Source: JAIBJN01 sp963842305 (GTDB taxonomy: Bacteria > Actinomycetota > Thermoleophilia > Gaiellales > Gaiellaceae). Taken from it: 64,000 bases of DNA. How positions within the stretch are numbered: the first letter of the stretch is position 1; the number at the start of each line of letters is the position of its first letter. The notes under the pieces were generated by a model, which saw nothing but the letters and a program-made list of their open reading frames with translations, had not been told where the DNA came from and made no database searches. Location of the stretch: contig CAWJFW010000002.1 of the NCBI GenBank assembly GCA_963842305.1, forward strand, positions 124,001-188,000, given 5' to 3'. Shown one piece after another: positions 1 through 7,277 of this stretch. The position numbers and the translations under genes are program-made.

Positions 1-296
1 TAGCGGCAGTCGTGCTCGTGCACACGCTTCCCGAGCTCGCGCCAGAAGGGGATGCGTTCGTCCGTCTCGATGCCGGCGAATCCCGGGACGATCTTCCCGC
101 GCTCGTCGACCGCGGTCCACGAAGAGACGATCGCGCCGACGCCGCCGCGGGCGAATTTGAGCTCCCAGTTGATCCGCGCGGGGGTGCCGCCGCCGTCGTA
201 GTCGTCGAGCCGTCCCGCGATGCTCGAGCGGAAGATCCGGTTCTTGACGTCGAGGCTCCGGAAGCGCAGCAGCTCGAAGATCGCGTCGGAGCTCAC
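1..296 (-). CDS. Old-Yellow-Enzyme-type flavin oxidoreductase, paralog 2 (N-terminus only)
   Basis: This is the N-terminal 98 codons of a second NADH:flavin oxidoreductase; the rest lies beyond the window start. The translation opens with VSSDAIFELLRFRSLDVKNR and continues with FARGGVGAIVSS. It aligns along its whole visible length with the gene immediately upstream (336-1673), so the two are tandem paralogs. The GTG at 296 is the only possible start: the frame opens at the stop codon of the upstream gene and contains no other ATG, GTG or TTG before it. The 39-bp gap implies cotranscription. Family assignment rests on the paralog. The iron-sulfur and catalytic regions are not in view. Confidence 0.82.
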   Translation of the reverse strand, partial: MSSDAIFELLRFRSLDVKNRIFRSSIAGRLDDYDGGGTPARINWELKFARGGVGAIVSSWTAVDERGKIVPGFAGIETDERIPFWRELGKRVHEHDCR

Positions 297-335
297 CGTG
301 CGCCCGCCGTCTCGAAGATCAGCTCGGTGCCCAGC

Positions 336-1673
336 TCACTTCACCTCGGCGGGGAGCGGAGCCCCCTCGTACACCGACATGATGTGGCGGATCATCTCGT
401 CGCGGGAGCGGTAGCGGCTTTCCTCGTAGCAGCCGAGCGGGTTCTCGACGAAATTGATCAAGCACTTGTTGCAGTAGGTGCAGGGCTGCGGCGCGCGGTC
501 GAGGCCCTCTGCGAACAGGTTCGGGAGATCCGGGTTGGCAATCAGCGGGCGCCCCACCGTCACCCCGTCCACCGAGCCGTCCTCGATCGCTCGCGAGATC
601 ACCGAGGCCGTTTGAAAGCCCCCCGCGCACAGGACGGGCACGTCCACCACGTTCTTGATCGCTCGGGCCAGCGAGAGGTTGATGCCCTCGACGCCGAGCT
701 GGCGGGCACGCCGCTCCCACGCCCACGCGAACGCCTTGTTGATGGGCGGCGTGCGGAACATGAGGTAGTTCCTGAAGGTGTTCGTTCCGCTCGAGAGCAT
801 GGTGTCGAACGAGCGGATGACGTCCGCGATCGGGAACTTCCCGGCCGGGTTTCGCGGGTGCGGGAAAACGTAGCCGGACGAGATGTGGAGCGCATCCACG
901 CCTTCGTCGATGAGCCACTTGCACACCTGGATCGACTCCTCGAGGGTCGTCCCTTCGTTCGCCCACGGAAAGAGCGCCTTGCCGTCGTCGACGGCGCTGA
1001 TCTTGAACTGGAGGTGGAAGTTGTCGCCGATCTGCTTCCGGATCGCGCGGACGACCTCGAGCGGGAAGCGGGCACGGTTCTCCAGCGAGCCGCCGTACTC
1101 ATCGTCCCGGTCGTTTATCGCCGGCGAGAGAAACTGCGTGATGAGGTAGCCGTTGCAGCCGTGGACCTCGATTCCGTCGAGCTCCGCCTCGCGCGCGCGG
1201 CGGGCGGCCTGCCCGAAGGAGTCGACGATCTCGTCGATCTGCTTCTTCGTCATCCGCTCGCACTGAAACCCGTGGAGCGGGTCGGGCTTGTCCGTCGAGG
1301 AGAGCCCCTTGTCGTAGAGGACGCTCGGGATGTCCCGCTGCCTCCCCGAGAAGGCGAGCTGGACGATGTACTTCGCGCCCGCGTCGCGCACGCGCTTCCC
1401 CAGCTCCGAGTAGAACGGCACCCTCTCGTCGGAGTCGAGATGGGAGTAGTTGGGGACGATCAGTCCACGCGGGTGAACCGGGGTGTTCGAGGAAATGATC
1501 GCCCCGATGCCGCCGCGCGCGAACTTGACGTCCCAGTCGATTCGGGTCTGCGTGCCGGAGCCGTCGTAGTTGTCGAACCGTCCCGAGATGCTCGACCGGA
1601 AGAGCCGGTTTTTCACCTCGAGGTTGCGAAAGCGGAGCGGCTGGAAGATGGCCGGCCATGCCTCGTCAGTCAA
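336..1673 (-). CDS. NADH:flavin oxidoreductase, Old Yellow Enzyme family with 4Fe-4S-type cysteine motif
   Basis: A 445-residue FMN TIM-barrel oxidoreductase of the OYE/2,4-dienoyl-CoA reductase/trimethylamine dehydrogenase superfamily. Visible signatures are FRNLEVKNR (15-23), HGCNGYLITQFLSP (171-184) and DEYGGSLENR (191-200). Near the C-terminus Cys398, Cys401, Cys404 and Cys415 follow the C-x2-C-x2-C-x10-C pattern that binds a 4Fe-4S cluster in trimethylamine dehydrogenase and dienoyl-CoA reductase. The protein ends about 30 residues later, so it lacks the C-terminal FAD/NAD(P) domains of those enzymes and probably needs a separate electron partner. The start is TTG, preceded by GGGAGG. 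It overlaps the stop of the phosphoesterase gene by 8 bp, suggesting translational coupling. Substrate is unknown. Confidence 0.9.
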   Translation of the reverse strand: MTDEAWPAIFQPLRFRNLEVKNRLFRSSISGRFDNYDGSGTQTRIDWDVKFARGGIGAIISSNTPVHPRGLIVPNYSHLDSDERVPFYSELGKRVRDAGAKYIVQLAFSGRQRDIPSVLYDKGLSSTDKPDPLHGFQCERMTKKQIDEIVDSFGQAARRAREAELDGIEVHGCNGYLITQFLSPAINDRDDEYGGSLENRARFPLEVVRAIRKQIGDNFHLQFKISAVDDGKALFPWANEGTTLEESIQVCKWLIDEGVDALHISSGYVFPHPRNPAGKFPIADVIRSFDTMLSSGTNTFRNYLMFRTPPINKAFAWAWERRARQLGVEGINLSLARAIKNVVDVPVLCAGGFQTASVISRAIEDGSVDGVTVGRPLIANPDLPNLFAEGLDRAPQPCTYCNKCLINFVENPLGCYEESRYRSRDEMIRHIMSVYEGAPLPAEVK

Positions 1674-3288
1674 GGAGCACCTCCCATGTCCAGGCTCCGT
1701 CGCCTCCGCGCGTGCCCTTGATCCAGTCCTCGAGCGGCGGATCGTCGGCGTGCTCCTCGCAGCCGGTCGCCCCGAAGCAGCGGAGCTCGACCTCGCCGGG
1801 TCGTGTGTCGACGCGGAGAAAGCTCTTGAAGAGCGGCGGGTCGGGGTCGTTCCAGTCGAGGAACTCGGAGAAGTTCTTGTTGAACGGCCCCATGATCCCG
1901 GCGTCCGAGAAGGGGAACACCATCCTTGCCTTGCGCCAGACGTCGGGCGGAACCTGCCTCCCTCGATCCTCGACGCGAGTCGGGTCGACGACGCGATCGA
2001 GCCGAAGGCTCATCACCGTCGGCGCCACGTCGTAGGGGATGGCGAGGTCGAGCGGGAGCTTGCGGTCGAGCAGGATCGAGTACGCGGCCAGTGAGTCGCC
2101 CCGTCGCGGGTAGCACCGGAAATCGTCCTCGTCGCAGCCGCAGCTCTCGACGGTGGCCTTGGGAATCTTGTGTGTCGCCTTCGTGTACGCGCCTCCGGCC
2201 CCGCTGACGATGTGTTGCACCACGTGCCGATCCGCGTGCCGCACCGGGTAGCGCTGGAAGTTGTGGATGTCGCCACCGATGACGGCGATGTAGCGATGGG
2301 CGGGGTTCTCGACGATCCCGTTCACGGTGTCGGCGGAGCCGGCGATCGGGCACCGTTTGCGCGCGGCGTCGACGACGAGCGGCTTCCCCGTCAGGAGGAT
2401 CTTGTCCTTCGGCAGCTTGGAGATCTTCCGGAACCAATCGCCCTGCTCGTCGTCGATCCCCGATTGGATGCCCGTGTCGAGGCCGACGAGGACGAGCTCC
2501 TTGAGATCGATTGCGAAGTAGGGGGCAGGTTGTCCGGACGGTTCCGGCCGGTGCTGCTGCATCGCCTCGATCTCCTGCTGCAGCGCCTCCGTCGGCTCCC
2601 GCCAGGTGAGATCGAGGAACGCGCGCCTCCAGCGACTCTTGCTCGCGTGCACCGGCGGGCGGAGGTCGGGATCCGCACCGCAGAGGAGCGTCATGAAACC
2701 GTGCAGGCCGTCGTACCAGTCGTGGTTCCCCGGGATCGCGTAGATCGGCCCGGGTAGCCCGCGATACGGCCAGTAGAACTTGTCGTAGTAGTCCTGCACG
2801 TCGCCGGCCGGGTAGATGACGTCGCTGACGATGAAGGTGAAGTCGGTGTCCTTCGAGGTTGCTCGGAGCGGGCGCAGCACCTGGTATTGGGAGTCGTCGC
2901 CCTCGCCCGGGTCGCCGAGCACCATGAACGAGACCTCGTCCTTGTCGGCGTAGCGGGAGATCGTGAATCTCGGATCGACGCCCTTGCGCCGCTGCGCCTC
3001 GACCCAGCGCTTGCGCTCGTCGCCGGTCGAGTCGCCGATCCAGCGGGCGATCTTGTCGTTGCGCGACTCCCAGAGCGGACGCGGGCTGATCCACGAGAAC
3101 TGCTTGGTTTGCCTGCGCTCCGGCCTGTAGAGGCCGCTCGGATCCGCCTTCGTCGTGCAGAGCCAGCCCGCGGCCTCCCGCGACGTTCGGGACGAGAGGA
3201 TCTCGGTGGTCTGTCGAGAAGCGCTGGACGGCAAGAGCCCACCTCTCGGAGGAATGGCCACGCTACGACGCGGCCTGCCCCCCGTCAA
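1666..3288 (-). CDS. calcineurin-like metallophosphoesterase
   Basis: A large (540-codon) dinuclear-metal phosphoesterase. The metal-binding blocks are in order: GDPGEG (125-130), SDVIYPAGD (155-163), GNHDWYDG (187-194) and a GGDIHNFQRY block near residue 340. The last two match the GNHD and GGDxHxxxRY motifs of the family. No signal peptide or membrane segment is obvious. The long C-terminal half after the catalytic core is of unknown role. Translation is drawn from TTG at 3288. The first roughly 70 residues are low-complexity and not recognisably conserved, so a later start is possible. It lies between the SDR gene and the OYE pair on the same strand with short spacings, so a four-gene operon is likely, but the substrate cannot be inferred. 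Confidence 0.82.
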   Translation of the reverse strand: MTGGRPRRSVAIPPRGGLLPSSASRQTTEILSSRTSREAAGWLCTTKADPSGLYRPERRQTKQFSWISPRPLWESRNDKIARWIGDSTGDERKRWVEAQRRKGVDPRFTISRYADKDEVSFMVLGDPGEGDDSQYQVLRPLRATSKDTDFTFIVSDVIYPAGDVQDYYDKFYWPYRGLPGPIYAIPGNHDWYDGLHGFMTLLCGADPDLRPPVHASKSRWRRAFLDLTWREPTEALQQEIEAMQQHRPEPSGQPAPYFAIDLKELVLVGLDTGIQSGIDDEQGDWFRKISKLPKDKILLTGKPLVVDAARKRCPIAGSADTVNGIVENPAHRYIAVIGGDIHNFQRYPVRHADRHVVQHIVSGAGGAYTKATHKIPKATVESCGCDEDDFRCYPRRGDSLAAYSILLDRKLPLDLAIPYDVAPTVMSLRLDRVVDPTRVEDRGRQVPPDVWRKARMVFPFSDAGIMGPFNKNFSEFLDWNDPDPPLFKSFLRVDTRPGEVELRCFGATGCEEHADDPPLEDWIKGTRGGDGAWTWEVLLD

Positions 3289-3306
3289 GCCGCGGTGCAG
3301 CCGGTG

Positions 3307-4074
3307 CTACTCGGCCGTGACGTAGGCGGCGGTGAGGCCGCCGTCGACGAGGAACGTCGCCCCGTTCACGTACGAGGACTCGTCGCTCGCCAGGAAGAGC
3401 GCGCCTTGGGCGACCTCCTTCGCCTGCGCGAGCCGACCCATCGGCAGATGCTGGAGCCGGCGCTCGAGCGCTCCGGGCGCCTCCTCGAACAGCCGCATGA
3501 GGAGCGGCGTCTCGACCGGCCCCGGGCAGAGCGCGTTCACCCGGACGCCGCGGCGGGCGAACTCGACTGCGAGCTCTCGGCTCAGCGAGAGCACCGCGCC
3601 CTTCGACGCCGTGTAGGAGATCTGCGAGGTGGCCGCCCCCACCAGCGCCACGAAGGAGGCGACGTTGATGACGGAGCCACCTCCGCGTTCGAGCAAATGC
3701 GGGATCCCGTACTTGCAGCAGAGGTAGACGCCCTTCGTGTTGACGTCCTGAACCCGCTGCCAGGCGTCCACGTCGGTGTCGAGGATGGAGGCGTCGTCGG
3801 CGGGCATGATCCCCGCGTTGTTGTAGAGGACGTCGATGCCGCCGTAGCGCTCGGCCGTCGCCGCGTACATCGCCTGGACGCTCTCCGGGTCGGCGACGTC
3901 GACCTCATGGAAGAACGCCTCACGCGCCTCCGACGCCGTCTTCTCGCCGGCCTGCCGGCTCATGTCGGCGACGCAGACGCTGGCGCCCTCGTCGGAGAAC
4001 AGCAGCGTCGCCTCCCGGCCGATGCCGCTCCCGGCGCCGGTGATGACGACGACCTTTCCGTCGAGCCGCCCCAT
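3307..4074 (-). CDS. short-chain dehydrogenase/reductase (SDR)
   Basis: A 255-residue classical SDR, probably an NAD(P)-dependent alcohol/ketone oxidoreductase. It has the Rossmann glycine motif TGAGSGIG (12-19), the structural NNAG (85-88) and a catalytic triad of Ser140, Tyr154 and Lys158 (YTASK). The C-terminal SDESSYVNGATFLVDGG is typical of the glucose/3-oxoacyl reductase branch. The open frame runs 51 codons further upstream, but ATG 4074 is chosen because conserved homology begins there and the upstream sequence is part of a repeat element. It is the first gene of a minus-strand run with the phosphoesterase and two OYE proteins. The natural substrate is unknown. Confidence 0.9.
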   Translation of the reverse strand: MGRLDGKVVVITGAGSGIGREATLLFSDEGASVCVADMSRQAGEKTASEAREAFFHEVDVADPESVQAMYAATAERYGGIDVLYNNAGIMPADDASILDTDVDAWQRVQDVNTKGVYLCCKYGIPHLLERGGGSVINVASFVALVGAATSQISYTASKGAVLSLSRELAVEFARRGVRVNALCPGPVETPLLMRLFEEAPGALERRLQHLPMGRLAQAKEVAQGALFLASDESSYVNGATFLVDGGLTAAYVTAE

Positions 4075-4087
4075 GGCGGCGGAGCTT

Positions 4088-4252
4088 AGAGCACGTTTCG
4101 AGGTGGCGCCTCGTCGCCGGGGTGCGATGGTCGTTCCGAGACAAGGACGCAGGGAGCGTTCGTAGCCGGAGGCTACGGGCGCGACTGAGGACGCAGCTTC
4201 GGGGCGAGCAGCGCAGTCCGGCGGCATACGGCCGCATCTCGAGACGTGCTCT
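4088..4252. repeat. 165-bp element with terminal inverted repeats (MITE-like)
   Basis: The intergenic space between the SDR and lipoprotein genes is bounded by an inverted repeat. The left arm 4088-4105 reads AGAGCACGTTTCGAGGTG. The right arm 4235-4252 is its reverse complement at 16 of 18 positions. The interior holds a perfect hairpin, CGTAGCC-GGA-GGCTACG (4161-4177), and the core shared with 32873-32925. There is no coding capacity. The architecture resembles a miniature inverted-repeat or REP-like element. Target-site duplications are not evident. Confidence 0.5.
4142..4194 (+). repeat. dispersed repeat A, copy 1
   Basis: A 53-bp segment found again in inverted orientation at 32873-32925 with 47 of 53 identical bases. 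A 27-bp central block (4156-4182) is identical and contains the hairpin CGTAGCC-GGA-GGCTACG. Both copies are intergenic. Confidence 0.7.
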
Positions 4253-4254
4253 AT

Positions 4255-4752
4255 TCAGCCGCTCGCGAGCCCTTGCAGGACCCCGTCGAGCCTGTCCCAG
4301 CGTTCGTCGGTGCTCTTCTTCTGATGCTCGTTCCACCAGGCGAGGACGACGTTCGAGCCGTAGCGCTTCTGCGCGACATAGGAGTTCGACAACTCGTCGA
4401 AGTCCCAGTAGACCCCGTCGGCGTCGGCCTGGAGCGGCTCCCCGGTGTCCTTGTCGGCGAGGAGCGAGCGCACCGCCTCTGGATCGTCCGGATCGACGAC
4501 GTAGATCGTGAAGGTGCCGTACTCCTTCTGAGTGGCGGGCGGAATGTCCAGGCCCGGGCCGAGCTGCTCCCAGGACGGATCGGGCGGGGCGCTCTGGAGC
4601 GCCGGCATCCCCGGCACCTCGCTGAACTCCTGCACCACGGCCTGGGCCGCGATCGCCCCGTCCTGATCGTCGTCGCCGGAGGAGCTGCATCCCACTGCGA
4701 CGAGCGCCAGGACGGCGGCGGCTACCAGGGAGATGAGGGCTGGGCGTCTCAT
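4255..4752 (-). CDS. small secreted lipoprotein, function unknown
   Basis: A 165-residue protein with a lipoprotein signal: a charged start (MRRP), a hydrophobic stretch ALISLVAAAVLALVAVG and a lipobox cysteine followed by SSSGDDDQDG. It should be lipid-anchored outside the cytoplasmic membrane. The mature part is acidic, with no domain I recognise. ATG 4752 is preferred over TTG 4761 because GGAAG sits a few bases upstream. It shares its strand with the aldehyde dehydrogenase downstream but is separated from it by about 70 bp, so a functional link is not supported. Confidence 0.75.
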   Translation of the reverse strand: MRRPALISLVAAAVLALVAVGCSSSGDDDQDGAIAAQAVVQEFSEVPGMPALQSAPPDPSWEQLGPGLDIPPATQKEYGTFTIYVVDPDDPEAVRSLLADKDTGEPLQADADGVYWDFDELSNSYVAQKRYGSNVVLAWWNEHQKKSTDERWDRLDGVLQGLASG

Positions 4753-4822
4753 CGCTTCCAAGGGTACGTGCCCGTTCCGACGCGATCAGTATCGCGTGCG
4801 CATGTAAGCGTTGTTTTGGTCG

Positions 4823-6175
4823 CTACTCCGTTGCGAAGTAGACGTTCTTGACCTCGGAGTAGCCCTCGAGGCCGTGCATGCCCAGCTCGCGCCCGAAACC
4901 CGACTGCTTGAAGCCGCCGAACGGGGTCGAGACCCGCACCGAGCTGTTGGAGTTGACCGAGAGGACGCCAGCGTCGATGTCGCGCGCCATCCGAAGCGCC
5001 CGTGCGCCGTCGCGCGTCCAGATCGAGCCCGAAAGCCCATACGGGGTTTCGTTCGCCAGGCGGAGCCCGTCCGCCTCGTCGTCGAACGGGATGACGGCGG
5101 CCACCGGCCCGAAGACCTCCTCGCGCGCGACGCGATCGTCGTTTTCCGCCTCGACGAGCGTGCACGGGAACCAGAACCCCGGGCCCGAGGGAGCGTCTCC
5201 ACGGAACACGACCCGGTCGTCTTCGACGAACGAGGTGACCGTCTCGCGGTGCTGCGCCGAGATCAGCGGGCCCATCTCCGTGTCCTCGGCCGAAGGGTCG
5301 CCGACCTTCACGCCGCTGGTCGAGGCGATCAGGAGCTCGAGGAAGCGGTCGTAGGCCGAGCGCTCGACGAAGATCCGCGAGCGCGCGCAGCAGTCCTGGC
5401 CGGCGTTGTCGAAGACCGCGTACGGGGCGGCCGCGGCCGCCTTCTCGAGATCGGCGTCCGCGAAGATGACGTTGGCCGACTTGCCGCCCAGCTCGAGCGT
5501 CACGCGCTTGATCGTGCCGGCGGCCCCCTGCATCACGCCGCGGCCGACCTCCGTCGAGCCCGTAAAGCCGATCTTCGCGACGTCCGGGTGCTCGACGAGC
5601 CGCTGTCCGACGACCGAGCCCTTGCCGGCGATGACGTTGACGACCCCTTCGGGAATCCCCGCCTCGAGGACGAGCTCGCCCAAACGCAGAGCCGAGAGCG
5701 GCGTCAGCTCGGCGGGCTTCAGCACGACCGTGTTCCCGCAGGCGAGCGCGGGGCCGAGCTTCCAGCTCGCGATGTTGAGCGGGAAGTTCCAGGGGACGAT
5801 CATGCCGACCACGCCGAGCGGCTCGCGGAAAGTCAGGTCGACGCCCCCGGCGACCGGGATCGTCTCGCCATGGTGCTTGTCGACCGCCCCCGCGTAGAAG
5901 TGGAAGACCTCGGCCACCATTCCGACCTCTGCGCGCGCGCCGCCGATTGGCTTGCCGACATTCGACGACTCGATCCGTGCGAGCTCCTCGGTGTGCTCCT
6001 CGACAAGCGCGGCCACGCGCCTGAGCAGGCGGGCGCGGTCGGCCGGCGCGATCCTTCGCCAGTCGGGGAACGCGGCCTTCGCGGCCGCGACTGCGGCGTC
6101 CGCCTCCTCGACGCCCGGCGACGGCAGCTCGGCGATCGTCTCTTCGGTAGCGGGGTTACCAAACACCGTGGTCAC
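4823..6175 (-). CDS. NAD(P)-dependent aldehyde dehydrogenase, PuuC-like by context
   Basis: A 450-residue ALDH superfamily enzyme that oxidises an aldehyde to its acid. Seen: MIVPWNFPLN (125-134), the cofactor region FTGSTEVG (204-211), the general-base Glu228 in LELGGK, and the nucleophile Cys262 in GQDCCARSR. The C-terminal substrate region ends GGFKQSGFGRE. It is slightly shorter than typical 480-500-residue ALDHs. GTG 6175 overlaps the TGA of the upstream amidase gene as GTGA, which fixes the start. Its position as last gene after PuuA- and PuuD-like genes suggests oxidation of gamma-glutamyl-aminobutyraldehyde or a related amine-derived aldehyde. That specificity is inferred from context. 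Confidence 0.9.
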   Translation of the reverse strand: MTTVFGNPATEETIAELPSPGVEEADAAVAAAKAAFPDWRRIAPADRARLLRRVAALVEEHTEELARIESSNVGKPIGGARAEVGMVAEVFHFYAGAVDKHHGETIPVAGGVDLTFREPLGVVGMIVPWNFPLNIASWKLGPALACGNTVVLKPAELTPLSALRLGELVLEAGIPEGVVNVIAGKGSVVGQRLVEHPDVAKIGFTGSTEVGRGVMQGAAGTIKRVTLELGGKSANVIFADADLEKAAAAAPYAVFDNAGQDCCARSRIFVERSAYDRFLELLIASTSGVKVGDPSAEDTEMGPLISAQHRETVTSFVEDDRVVFRGDAPSGPGFWFPCTLVEAENDDRVAREEVFGPVAAVIPFDDEADGLRLANETPYGLSGSIWTRDGARALRMARDIDAGVLSVNSNSSVRVSTPFGGFKQSGFGRELGMHGLEGYSEVKNVYFATE

Positions 6176-6882
6176 GAGCGCTCCTCCCGGTACCGCTTCG
6201 CCTCGTCCACGAGCCGGGTGAAGAGGGCCGCGTCCTCGCCCTCCTCCGGGTGCCAGAGAACGCCGAGCGCGAAGCGACGGGACGGGTCCTCGATCGCCTC
6301 GACCGTGCCGTCCTCGGCTCGGGCGGCCGCCTGGAGGCCGTCGCCGAGGCGCCCGTAGCCCTGGTGGTGGTGGCTCTTGACCGGCGAGTGATCGCCAACG
6401 AGCTCCTGGAGCTTCGTGCCGGGGAGGACGTCGACCTCGTGGTCGGCGAAGACCCCGGGAACTTGCTTGTGGCCTTCGTGGCCCACGACTTCGGGGAGGT
6501 GCTGGACGAGGTCGCCACCCAGCGCGACGTTCAGCACCTGGCTTCCCCGGCACACGGCCAGCACTGGCATGTCCCGCGCGAGGGCGGCCTCGAGGAGCGC
6601 GACCTCGGCCTCGTCCCGGTCGGGCCGGATGCCGTTCGTCTCCGGGTGCGCCTCGGCGCCGTAGGCGGCCGGGTCGATGTCGGCGCCGCCGGAGAGCAGA
6701 AGCCCGTCCAGTGCGTCGAGGGTCTCCTCGACCCCGTCCATGCTCGGGGGGACGAGGAGCGCTCGGCCTCCGGCCGCCTGGATGGCGTCGACGTAGGCGA
6801 GCGGGATGAGCGCGGCAGGAACGTCCCACACGCCCCAGCGGGCGTTCTCCGCATAGCTCGTGATGCCGACGATCGGGCGCAT
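6172..6882 (-). CDS. class I glutamine amidotransferase-like hydrolase, peptidase C26 (PuuD-like)
   Basis: A 236-residue peptidase C26 protein. The expected role is hydrolysis of a gamma-glutamyl amide such as gamma-glutamyl-aminobutyrate. Seen: SGGADIDP (64-71), the nucleophile Cys111 in AVCRGSQVLNV, SHHHQGYG, and a C-terminal WHPE carrying the catalytic His and Glu. ATG 6882 is chosen because it overlaps the upstream stop as TGATG; a GTG two codons earlier is possible. It sits between the VOC gene and the aldehyde dehydrogenase in a run of overlapping genes that begins with a PuuA-like ligase. This supports a role in polyamine or amine catabolism. Confidence 0.88.
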   Translation of the reverse strand: MRPIVGITSYAENARWGVWDVPAALIPLAYVDAIQAAGGRALLVPPSMDGVEETLDALDGLLLSGGADIDPAAYGAEAHPETNGIRPDRDEAEVALLEAALARDMPVLAVCRGSQVLNVALGGDLVQHLPEVVGHEGHKQVPGVFADHEVDVLPGTKLQELVGDHSPVKSHHHQGYGRLGDGLQAAARAEDGTVEAIEDPSRRFALGVLWHPEEGEDAALFTRLVDEAKRYREERS

Positions 6883-7277
6883 CAGCACGAGTCTACGTAT
6901 CGCACGACGACCCGCCAGCCGTCAGGATCCTCGTAGGTCAGATCGTCGGACCAGTACGGATTCTCGGGCTCGACCGGCTCGTGGCCGAGCGTGTCCATCC
7001 GCTGCTCGATGCCCGCGACCGTGCTCCGGTCGGTCAGGTAGAGGACGAGCAGGTTGTCGCGGGTCGGCGCGGGGCCCGGGCTGCCCTCGGCGTGAGCCGT
7101 GAGCTCCAGGTGCACCTCCTCGCCGGGGAGCCCGAGCATGACGCCCGAGTAGCCCGCGTGATCCTCGAACGAATCGATGCGCGGAAGGCCGAGGCCCTCC
7201 TCGTAGAAGCGCAGCACCTCGGTGAGCCGGTCGGTCGGGCGGGCGAAGCGGACTGCCGCCAGGTCACCCGCGTTCAT
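6882..7277 (-). CDS. VOC-family (glyoxalase/dioxygenase fold) protein
   Basis: A 131-residue single VOC module. Two beta-alpha-beta-beta-beta repeats can be followed: VRFARPTDRLTEVLRFYEEG at the N-terminus and LTYEDPDGWRVVVRYV at the C-terminus. Possible metal ligands include His56 in EVHLEL and a C-terminal Glu/Asp, but a full ligand set is not clear. The start ATG 7277 lies 14 bp inside the end of the ligase gene, so translation is coupled. It lies between PuuA-like and PuuD-like genes, where the Escherichia coli putrescine pathway has no VOC protein. A role on a pathway intermediate or a side product is possible but undetermined. Confidence 0.78.
   Translation of the reverse strand: MNAGDLAAVRFARPTDRLTEVLRFYEEGLGLPRIDSFEDHAGYSGVMLGLPGEEVHLELTAHAEGSPGPAPTRDNLLVLYLTDRSTVAGIEQRMDTLGHEPVEPENPYWSDDLTYEDPDGWRVVVRYVDSC

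Noticed and set aside
12..1721. 569-codon open frame on the plus strand
   Set aside because: It is antisense to the two OYE genes, with biased composition typical of shadow frames in GC-rich DNA and no recognisable domain.
6176..6829. Upstream extension of the aldehyde dehydrogenase frame
   Set aside because: It overlaps the PuuD-like gene completely and is low-complexity; ALDH homology begins at GTG 6175.
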